Notes under the pieces: generated by a model | Database searches by the model: none | What the model saw: only the letters and a program-made list of their open reading frames with translations | What the model was told of the DNA's origin: nothing | NCBI RefSeq assembly: GCF_007655135.1 | Contig: NC_045131.1 | Coordinates: 682,001 to 746,000 of the forward strand | Direction of reading: 5' to 3' | From: Punica granatum | Taxonomy: Eukaryota; Streptophyta; Magnoliopsida; Myrtales; Lythraceae | DNA length: 64,000 nt | Translations under genes and position numbers: made by a program | In this document: in pieces, positions 11,501-23,500 of the stretch | How the letters are laid out: every line of letters begins with the position of its first letter | Numbering within the stretch: the first letter of the stretch is position 1

Positions 11501-14500
11501 TTGAAGAAAAAAAGAAACCAAGTGTGATCAATTTTTAAGTTCACTGAGTTACCTTTTAAATGCATTGAAGAGGTAGGCTAGACAAAGTTCGATTGCCAAA
11601 TAAGAGAAATTCTGTTCTTCAAGAAAATCTTCAGGGCAGTTTTTCACGATCTGGTTATGGGGAAAAAGAAGTTCAGATTTGTAATCTCAAAATCTGAGAG
11701 GAGAGTAAACACATCAAATGAGAACCCATCAACCTCTCTCTCTGACTCACTTTAATCAAGCAAGTCTAGGAGTTCATAGAATCCAGGTGGCAGCATCTAA
11801 TACTTCTACAGCATGAACACTAGTTCTTTTTCTTTCTTTCTTTTATTAGAACAAAAGAGGGAAACTGCATAACGCGGCTGAAACTGCAAAGTCACAAGCA
11901 GGCTACTGCTTATAAATCGAAGGGGTTGAAAGCATAACTTCAATAATATATACATATATATACATCTATATTATACATAGACATAAATCTATATATAAAC
12001 AGAAAAAGGCCCTTCATCCCATAAGTATAATGTACATCATTAATTTATCAACTAATTCAATGTAAAATCAGTGCTGGGCGCAGTTCTTGTTCCATAATTT
12101 CATTCCCAATATGAATTTTAGAATGAATTTCAAACAATTTCCAGATTTTTGTGGATGTTCACCTGGGACAGAACTGATATTGCAAGGCTGCTCCATGAAT
12201 TACCCGCATGAATGGAATATGCAAATACCTACATCCAAGAGAAATACCGAAACTTTAAGCGTGTAAGAGTGAAAATGGCAGACCTGCATAAGATGCAGCC
12301 AAAACTTGTGGTACTCAATCAGTGATAAAGCACTAGAGGGATAAGAATAGTCTGAAACCTGCAATAGTTGTTGGCAGATTTCCACTGTCAGAAATCCCGC
12401 ACTGAAGAACCTCTCAGTTGCCAGAAGCTGGAAAACTGGCAACACAACCTCATGCAATTTCATGTTTGCATTACCTGTCTCTTCAATCACCGAGTCACCA
12501 ATAGAACTACTTTTTGCAAAACCTAAAAGTGTCACCTTTTGATGATCTGGTAATTGTTGCCCGCCAAAAAGAATCAGAAGTGAAAAGCCCAAAAGAAATC
12601 GATATTCTTCAGATCTTAATTCAACCATGTCGAACCCAGATATCACACTATCCTCCTGTGTAATCTGAACAGTCTTAATAGCATCTTCATTCACATCATC
12701 ATTCTTAGGAACTGCGTCAAGAGCCAGTGCCTGCAGAATAACTGGCCATGCTTCCTTGAAACAAGGTTCCAGTTTAGTAGAAACCAGTGGCGATTGAAGT
12801 CCATCTAGGAATGGGCTCCACTGCTAGAAAATAAAATATTTTTCGATGAGTGTGATATTAAGTTTGTTCCACATTTTTATAAAGTGGTAAAAGAAATGGA
12901 GAAGTAAAAGCTCCGAGATTTACGTTCTTCCTGAGATGCAAGTAAAGGCAGATATAACTGTAGTCTCTCAGGATCCTGATCCAGTAGTTCCCAAGAATTC
13001 GGGAATTCTTCGCAAATAGTGGCAGAAGGGCCGCATACTCTTGCCGAATTTCAGCATGGTGTCTCCTTAAGAGTGCATATGTGTAACACTTGAGAGAAGC
13101 ATGAGCAGCAAGAAGCCGTATTTTGATCTGTTTTTTTCCATTAATCAGGCAGAAATACAGAAGCAAGAACAATCTATGGAATTTTTCTTCATGAGGGTGG
13201 GAAAGAGGTAAAAGACTTGAAGAATGATGAACTAAGCATACCTTGCAAGAGACCCATTCTGCAAATGAAGGATAGTAGAGGCCATCAAAATCATCTAGTG
13301 GACGAGAAATTAGTTGAAAAATGCGTTTGATCGCAACTTGGTCAGTAGTTATTATTCCACTAGTCAGTATCTGAAAGAAACCTTGGCATGTCAATCAACA
13401 AGAAAAGTGAAAGAAGAAGAAAAAAGAGAACCTTCATAGCAGGGAAAAGCCATAAGGAGAAAGCTTACCTTAGTAGCCAGCTGTAACCCTGCTTCCAAAA
13501 GAATTGGTCCGGATGAGGTGTCCAAAGCAGTTCTAACTGCAGAAACTAACTGCGCCTGAATTTCAAAGCTGAACTAGTCAAGACATATCGTCATGATTTA
13601 GGATAAGAGAATCTGAAGTGTAATGTTCATTAGATGTCTTGCAAACAGCAAAACGAATATTCAGTTTTTTCAAGAATAAAGGATGAAAATACATGAAAAA
13701 TACCTGATATTGTTCAAGCAAAAGGTGCCCCGGCAGCTCAGGATCAGGTGCAGAATGGAACTGCATTTCCAAAATCATATCATATAGTATATAAAAGTGA
13801 TGGTCTGAAGTTCTGACATTCCAATCAGGAAAAAGGGAAGGGTAAACCTAAATCTGGTGGTGAGAGTAGATGGTACCTTGTCTATTATGCTACTTAAGAT
13901 TTCCACACCAATTGGCTGCATGCTTTCAAATTGGATTGTGCTTATCTGCATCACATTATAGAGCCAATATGTTATTATCTGCAATTTGATGCTAGAAGTT
14001 ACGTAGGCTTTAAGAATGTTATAGCAGTGTCTGATATTAGGTACCTGATATGCCAAAGAAATTAGCTCTTGCACATGAAGAACTAGCCAATCACTATTTG
14101 TTGATTGGGATCTAGCCACTGAAAGATCAAAATGAGCAAGATTTTTTCCAACAGCTATAGGAAGGTGTCTCAGGCACCTGCATCGAGAATCAAGGGATAA
14201 GGCCTTTCACACAGAGGGAATGAACCTGGGAAGTAGATATTCATCCATGGGAAGGGCTTTCACTTGTTAAATTGCTTCAATACTCATAGTAGGAAAAAGT
14301 TATTATAATTGAGAACGTGGACATACTCAGCAGCAAAAACTCTAGTCCGATATCTTAGATGCTTATCACGGTAATGATAAACATTAGAGCCCATGTAACC
14401 TTGCATGGGCATGCCTTTGGCATGAGAAACCATGTCTTCATCATCTTCACCATCATCAGGGCCTGCTTCCCCATCATGGCCATTCCCTCTTTCTGAGTTT

Positions 14501-17500
14501 CTGTTGGTTTCAGTGTTTCTTCGAGATGATGATGAAAGAACCTGGACAAAGGTTCAAAGGTCAAATTATATTATCATGTCATCATCATTAACATTTTTTT
14601 CTGCAGAGAAAGGACCCCAGTTTGAGCACATGCAAAACCTAGATATCATCTTAATCCACCCTTTCAGAAGTTGGCCAGAAATGTGAAGAAGCCAAAAGAA
14701 GGGGAGAGAGATAACTGACGAAGACCTCTACTGTATAATTGCAAATGTACAGAAAGACACTTCACATGCATCAATTCTGTATATATCTTGTAAAAACCAT
14801 CTTCTCCCAGCTGACAAGCGAAATTAATCCTTTGTAATTTTACAATCTCAAGAGATGCTAATTTAAACCTAAAAATAAAATGCGTACCATGTTACGGCAA
14901 ATCAATATCCATTGAGATGGACTTGATGGACATGTAGCATAGAGCAGCCTTGTGATTGTGGATCGAATCAAGTTTGCAATTCTGTACGAGCAAAAGGACT
15001 TAACAAGTTATACATGACTATAAACTAGTTTTCATCCCGAATAACCAACTGACAATCACTATAGAGAAGGTAAACCCTGAACATACTCGGTGTCAGTTTC
15101 TTCATCCAACATATGAAACAAGTTGTCCTCAATCTGCTCATTAATAATTGACCCCTGCACCATGTTGATCCAACATCATTAGATGAATTCTCGATGGTGT
15201 GAAGCACTCCGGGAGGAAAACAAACTATTATCATTTACCGGGTCCTTCTCAACAAGATGCCGCAGAGTGGAGACAGCAAGATGCCTTAGCATTGGCTGTT
15301 TTAGAAGAAAGTTACTTCAGTAAATATTTAGGCACTAGAAGTTACGTTTATCTATAAAAAAATTGAACATAAGAAAACCTGTCTAGAGGACAGAGTTGGG
15401 AGAAGATTTTGCACATGAGAGTGCACTGGAACAGCTTGGGGAGCAAAAAGGACTAGTTGCTGGGTAAAGCGAACACTCCTGCCCAACATAACTCCGTATC
15501 TCAAATTACATTTTAAATTAAAGTCTATTAAAATTCAGAGTCAGCAAAGAGTAAAGGAGGCGTTACTCGAGAACAGTTGCCGTTTCTGGGCAGGAGCTTA
15601 TCTCTGTGATAACAGACTGAATAGCAAGTATATTTTTTTGATAAGTATGAATAGCAAGTATATGATTGTAAGAAGTAAGAGAACTAAAGGAAAACATGGA
15701 GAAAGAAAAGTCAGCATACATGTCACTCTTAAAGATCTCATCAGCAAAATTTAACGAAAAATGCAGAGCACTTTGAAGAAATAATAAACTGTCAGGAATC
15801 GCACCTTGCAACGTGAAAAGAATATGCTGCCAGGAGCAAGTTCAGGACCAAGAACAGCAACAATGGCATTTACAAGGCGGCCCACACCTTGCTGAAGGTC
15901 CACTAACCCATTCTCCTCAGATAAAAGAATGTCCATGGCAAGGCCAAGAGTTGCCTGTCGATTTTCACAGAGCCAGAAATGTCGTGAAATATTGTGTAAA
16001 AAACTATTCCATGGACTAAAATTGAAAACCTACAGTTTCAATCTTGGTTCATTCCTGCAATATTGAATTTATTTTATAAATGACTAATGGGATTTCAAGT
16101 TTACTGACTATTATTTAAATATTGAAACACCCCCCTTGTGCCTAGTAATCTACTTGGGCTAGACATGAGATTACCTGAACGTGTGATACATAAGATAATC
16201 CAGCAGCTTCAATAGTTGAAAGAAGTCCATGCAGAGACCAAACCTGTAGAGCAGCCACTGGACTTCTTGCTAGTTGGGAAATGGAGCTCACAGTTGAAGG
16301 CACCAAAGTTGATAAGGCCATCCCTCCAGCACTGCAAAAATGAAGCCCATATATCAATTTCACCAAATATATGTATTGATGATAGCATCAGAGGGTGCCT
16401 GCCAAGCTGTACACAACTATATATATAGAAAGATATACAAAAAGAGATGCACAACGTCAACTGAAATGAGAAAAAGTCAAGCATAACAAGGAAGTTACCA
16501 AAAGATTACCACTTCAATGTTCAAAAGCTAAAAAAAAGAACAGGCTAAGGCAAATATTAAAGTTATTTACCCAAATTATAAAACTGTAAGGGTGGAAGAA
16601 GATAAAGTAGAAACTGCTATTTTACCTCCTGTGGATACATCCGAGAGCAAATGCGACTGAACCTGCGTAATTTGGATCCGTTGCCCCAATCAGTTCCCCC
16701 AAAAGAAATCTGGTCTGTTAACACATCATCAAATTTAGTTAGTAGGTGCACTTTTTTGTTTTTGGGGATGATAACCAGAAGAAAAAAGGGTAGATGTTTA
16801 TTGATCTAATGCAGAGAGATCAATTTATTGACTAACCAATCTAGCAGTGAATAAATCATCCCCCAACCGAGCTAAAAGACCAAGGCCTTCTGCTGCTGCT
16901 CGACGCTGTGAAGCACTAATATCTCCCTCGGCCAGTATACTCTGAAGGAACAGGATTAATTTAAAAGCACATTAAAACCAACCAGGGACAGCATAATGAC
17001 TGACCAAAAGCACCTTTTTACCAACAAAATTGCAATCATTACCTGAAAAATCAACTGCAACTGACTCAGAACCTCTATCCCCAGTGGCTGTGGACGTAAA
17101 GCAAGCAAAGCCTATACAAGAAAAAAGACATTTACCAAGTTTAATCCATAAACATAACATACCCCAAAAGTTGGGCTCCAAATTAAAGTAATACCTTTAA
17201 CCCTGCCAACAGGCCCACGCACATGTTGGTGACACTGGAAGAATGCCACTGTTGCTTCTTCCCACTCCTCAGACACTGATCTATAGTTCCAAGAAGTGAT
17301 ATCATCCCAGCATTATCCTGGTATACGTACAGATTATAATGACATAAGGAGACCATCATTCCTAAAAACAAACTAATAAGCACAGCCATATGCCACATTT
17401 CCCACCTGGAAAGCAAGCATGATGCCGAAGCACAGAAGTTTCTGGTTCACCAGTGTCTTGTTTATGGTCTCAGGCTACATGTCAAAAAATTATGAAATTA

Positions 17501-20500
17501 AGAAGAATATAACTGCAGCGTAGAAAGATTGTAAGAGATTTCACCGAGTACAGATTCTTAAGCAAAGTCAGCAACCAAAGATATCACGTTTGGGCCAAAC
17601 GGGAATTGGCAAGACCGAGCATGAAATGGAGAATTGAGAAGAGAGGTCTATGTGACTATGTTGAGGTGAATGAGCTATCAGATAGATCAAAAGCCAACTT
17701 GACGGGAATGGTCAATACATAGGTCAACCCCAAATATACCGACTAAGCTAAGAACTGAAAAGAAAGTGAGATGGGCAGCTCATCCACAAATCAATATTGA
17801 GATAAGTCATTCCATGACCTGTAAAGTAGGAAAAGAAAACAAAAGGGAAAATGATAATTACCTGAGGAAAACTAGAAAGTTCATTCTCCCATACACAAGG
17901 CATAAGTCCATCTTTACCTCCTTGAAAAGCACGGAGTTCATCTTCAAACCAATCCCTGAGTGCGCAATAATAAAAACATGCATCACAGAAATTGCAGGAC
18001 AGAGATCAGCACTAAATGTCAAGATATAAAACGGATGAAGAGCAAGAACTACTCCAACGACGAAAGATGCATACCTTCCAGGAGTCCATGGACCTAACCA
18101 TGCATCTCTTTTGTCCAATAGCAACCTTAAGCTTGAGCTTTCTTCACATCCCACAGGATCTCTGTCGATTTCATCCCAAGCAAAGCATAAATAAAGGAAC
18201 ATTGCAGTAAAGTACTACAAAAGGATTAAATCTACATGTGTGTGTGTGCATATCTAGAAATCTATAGGTATATGTAGTATAATAGGTAGCTCTTTTCCAG
18301 TTTTATGTCACCTGGATTGTGTAAGTGAATTTTCTTCTAGTTTTCCTTTCATAAAATCTATAATATATACAGTAGATCTTACCTCATATAAATATACTCT
18401 CATGTTATATATGTATATATATATATATGTCATATAAATAGTCTCATGCTATATATACATATATATATAAATACATTTGTATATTATACAGTTTCCTTTG
18501 GTATGGCTGAGCAGGTGACTGTAATAGCATAAATTACATGACTATTAATTTCATTATGCGCATGAGTCTCCATCTAGTCCGTAAGTCAACCACGTGTAAA
18601 AGCAGTCAACTTCCAAAGGTCAAGAAAGGATAGATTTATCACCTAAAAGGGGTCGTACACAATTGGATAAGTTGAGGGTGGTCACTTTTATACGCCATTG
18701 GATCGGGAAGGGACTGATACGCCATCAGTATTCTAACAGTGAATATGGCCATCGCAGTGCTTGTAACTGCATTTTCTTTGGCTGCCACCAGTGGTATTAA
18801 TAACAAGGCCCTGATTAATCACATAAAGTTAGTATGCTTCCAGAGACAAGTCAGACCAATACAACTCTGGTATATGATTTGGAAAAGGAGCAGTACAGAT
18901 ACAGAGAATTGAAAGAGTTAAAAAGCAACCACACCTACTCAGATATACCAGTACTGGTTGAAGCAATATCCCATTGTTTACGGCATCTGGAGAAGCAAAG
19001 CATCTTACAAATGCAGTAAGGGCATTGATTGCAGCAGCCCAAACACTGTAATTGGTGAAAGGCATATCAAAGTCAAAATATATCTAAAAAGATATTCTTC
19101 ATTTATGCTGGTACCAGTTCAAAAAAACATTGACAAATGCATTCATCTACAATTATGAAAAAGTCCGAAGTCAGAAGAACAAAAATAAAGAACTTCTCTT
19201 CCACCTCAGTTGCATCCCTTCTCCTATCTCACTTCCCTTGTCCCAGTACTTTATCAGGACAGCTACAGTTGGTTCAGATTTAAATTTAAAAGGGCACTTA
19301 TATTTTAGAGGGGGGGGGCACGATTCACCACAATATTTGAAGAAATAAGCCATATGTAGATGATAATATGCACCAATTGAAAAAGCAATGGACTAATCAT
19401 GTACTTCAAGACATCTTCCAGTTAGTCCTAGGAAAAAGAATCAGTGTTTTTTAAGTGTCAGATTCCACGATCCCATAAAAGCCAAGGCATCTTCTAAAGA
19501 GCACCAGTGTCCTTTAACTTGCCCAACAAGTTGTCACAGCACAAGATGGTCAGATAAACAAGGATTCTATCCCAGTAAAGGAATATGACCTTGTCAATGA
19601 TGCCAAATTTGCAGCCTGGTTAATTTCATTCTCTGCATTTCCAGCAAATGTTGGGGCCCACAAGGAAAGTATATCAAAAACTTGATCTTCAAGCTCCTGC
19701 ACGAAGAAATTAGGTGACAAAGAGTGCAGAACTCATGCAATGGAATCCGAACAAATAGAAAAATTCCTTACCTCCCTTGGCATAGAAGCCAATAGAGAGG
19801 ATAGAAGTAGCCACCCAGCTTCCTTTTCGGTGGTATCAGCTGCAGGATTTCGGGTGGATTGCAGTAGCATTTTCTTTGAAACATCAAGCACCAACTGCGT
19901 CAATCTTGCAACAAATAACAATCACATTACAAAATTTTAATTCAAAATACTGGCGCTCAATCTCTAATGACACCATGATATTAGCAACTCATCATGTCAT
20001 GTGATCACAAAAGAAACTAGATGGGCCAATCACCAAGAAAATAACTCAAGAAAAATAGAAGTGATAAAAGTTATATTAAGGAATATAACAGTGACGCCTA
20101 ATTAAGTCTATAACATATTCCCACAAAGGGGCAAACCCAACAGATTGGTCCACTGTAACTTGTCATACAAGAGGCAATAACAAAAGTCACAAGTTTACTA
20201 CTATGACTGCTAGTACACCAAGACAACATCACCAGAAGCTCCTTCTTAATAAGTTGAGCTCGTCCCTCCTACTATTAATGCTAGTATGACAACATGAAAA
20301 CATTGGCTCTAGAAGGCACTCTTCTTAATAGGTCTTCCTGACTCTTCTTTACCCATTCTCTCTCCATAAATTTGCAATTCAAAGGCAAAAGGCTGTTCAA
20401 TTGCATCAAATTCACAAAATCATCTAGCTGATTTTTCCACAAACCTAAAAGAAGATACGGCAGTAAAACATCTACAAATTCTCCGTAAGCACAAAAGTTT

Positions 20501-23500
20501 AATTAGGTCAAGCTAGAAAATATGTCAGACAGAAAAATACCTGGAAGGGTAGCCAAGCGGCAATTTGGGTGAAATAAAGACAAGAGCAGCCAGCACAGTA
20601 GCTTGTCCATGCAGGGAGTCAAGGTCAACTTTCAAATTGCTTCCCTGAATTACCCATCAAAAATTATGACGCTAAAGATGAAAATATTCGCTTCATTACA
20701 GTATACTACCAAAAAAATGAAAAGCACTTGGATAATCATCGCAACAGAACTCTGAAATGGGTTCTACAGAGGTAAAATGAGGTAAGTCTCATTATCATAT
20801 TCTGGCTATTAGCAAATGAAAATTTTTCTTTAAGCGGAATTTGTTCAGATGAATATGTCATTTGTTATCTATCACTCTGACAATTTTTGCTTGTGTGGAA
20901 TTATATATGGATGACAGCCAATGTATGGAATTGATTAACATGGAGGCAATATACAGGCCTACAGATTCGAAATGGCTTTGGTAGTATGCTAAAGTTTGGA
21001 AGAGACCACAACCGGTTGTTCTAAAAGTCAACTCCGTTACATGAGGTGTGGCTTGTTATTTATGACTTATATTTTCCACAGAAAACTTGTGAGAAAAGTC
21101 TTATACTGGATGTATTCCATATTTTTCTGAAGCTGAAACAACAGAAAGTTGAGCCAATTTGACTTATATTCTCCAAAGAAAACCTGGAAGGGAAGTCTTA
21201 CATTGGATGTATAACATATTGTTCGAAGCAGAAACAACAGAAAGTTTGAGCCAATTGATTTTTTTTTTTGGGGGGGGGGGGGCGCGGAGAATGGAATGAG
21301 ACTCTCCGGGCTTTGCTCATGGGCCTGGAGTGTTTTTGCTTCTCAAGAATCTTACTCTCTTGAAGGGACGAATTAAGCAAGAGGGTATCATTGAATAGAG
21401 GTTCAAAAGACAGTGGAAAAACTAGAGAAGCAAGTTTTATCATGAGCTGTATCACCTTCTCGAATGAAATACTTTCTCTCAAAGCATTAATCGTGGTCAC
21501 TCCGAAAGATGTCAATCCTCCAACACAGATTGGATCAACCTCAGCCAACGAACGTAATGTCAAAGCAGCCTCAGTACGTACCTGACACAAAGTTCATATC
21601 AAAGTACAAACTTATTCAGGATAAATTGAACTGCCCACTAATAATTTGAACAAGAACAAATGAAGCAATTTTATGAAAAGTAAAAGCATTCTACTAGTTA
21701 AAATAAATTACAAAAGAAACAGCTTGCAAAAGACCAAGTATAGCAAATAACAGCAACTCTGCATAGGGTCATTTACTAAGAAACAAAGACAGGAGCTTAC
21801 AAGTTCTGAAGAATGCGAAACTGCTGCAACTACTGTGTCATCAAGAACTTCCTTGAATTCAAGTGGAACCTGTTCATTGTGAAAATTCAGTTTCATTTAT
21901 TAAAGTCAAATACACTAACTCTTAACCTCCGTCTGGATCGAGGGAAATGGAGGGAAAAGGAGGGGAGGGGATTTTGTATGGGAGTTTTTGAAAATTTCAT
22001 ACAACTTTCCCTCCCATCCCCTCTCCTTCCCTCCATTTCCCTCCTATCCAAACAAAGCATCAATATTATTTGAGTGGAAGCGAGTCTGCAAAATATAAGA
22101 ATGAACTTTTTGATCCTTATATCTATTAAAGATTTACCTATTGAAATAGTCAAATAAATTAAATAGTCAAAGAAATTGGGACAGAAGCAAGTTCTGTATA
22201 ACTGCAAATCCTACCTAAACTGTCTGTAAAAAGAGTATTTTCAGCAAGAACTGCCCCACTAATACTATATTAAAGAGGACAGCCATGTAACTTATTCTTT
22301 CAATTAAACACCATAGTCACGAAAGCATGTAAAGTTCAAAGGTCACCTCTCCAACAGATTTCAGAGTATATGATAGAGTACGCAAAGCAACAGCTTTCAT
22401 GGCAGGGCTAACATCAGAAGACTGTATCTGCAGATCTCCAAAAACGTTTTTTCAGTAAAACAAGGTACAGAGAAAGATTAAAAACATATCATGATTAAAC
22501 CACTTCAACAGACCTTTCGTCCCAGGAAAACCAAGAAGCTTCTTTGAGTAGGTTCCGTCATTTGATTAGTGATACCAACACGAAGAATGTAGAGAACACA
22601 TGCCTTTGCATAACCATGAATGCATCAGTGAACTTGAACAAGAAAACAGAACAGATACGTGTTTGAAATGAACTAACTTTGGATGGTAGAACATTGAAAG
22701 CTTCATTTTGATACACAACCAGGACTAAGGTACATTCTGAAGCAGCAATGTTATATTATTCTCATTGTTACTACCATGCCACTTACTAGATCAAGCATAA
22801 AAATAAACAACTGGCCATTTCAAACATCCAACAGCAATACTAGTAATTAGCAACCCGAAGTTCTCTAGACAGCATTGCCACAATTTATCCAATGCAAGAA
22901 TTTTTCATATTTAACATGTGTTCTTCAATAAAAATGGATCCTAATGCTCTCATGATTCTGTTAAAAGCCAAGTCTAGATAGGAGTTCTGTTCAAGAAGAG
23001 TATAACTGCCTTCTAATAGTCCCACTAGAATCCAATATACACGTACTGCATACTAAGTAACCAGTATCTCCCTAAAAGAGAAAATGCTTAAGTATGCAGA
23101 CTGATAATTAAATATAAGTGATATATATATCATCTACAATCTAAATAAAATTTAAAATTTTAATAGAAATTTTCACTATTGTCTCGAAATAAATGCTGAC
23201 TTGACAGCTATAATCTTTTACTCTTTTATAATATTATTAGCGATAAAACAAAGAGAAGAAGATAGAACAAGCATAAGCTGCAAAGAGAGAGAGAGAGAGA
23301 GAGTTAGGGAGAAGTACCATTGCATGGGCATCATTAGAATTCTCTGAATGTAGCATGTCCATTACCATTATACTGTAGCTTTGAAGCTCGCTGTCTGGAT
23401 GCAGATACTTCAGATGAATGGCCTGTCAAATAAACCAGAACATGAGTAACACAAACATCTTGCTCTACATCTCTTCCAGAACTCCCAAGTCTGGACAAGT

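Noticed and set aside
12229..12358. Alternative extension of SWEETIE exon 39 (open reading continues beyond 12359)
   Set aside because: Joining at 12359 to the exon at 12163-12228 gives the conserved LLQVFAYS order; the extension has no family counterpart, though intron retention is possible.
21198..21455. Readthrough of SWEETIE exon 12 past 21456
   Set aside because: The extension reads a poly-Pro/Lys low-complexity stretch; ending at FEK and joining exon 13 restores the conserved order FEKGSNLKVDLDSLHGQ.
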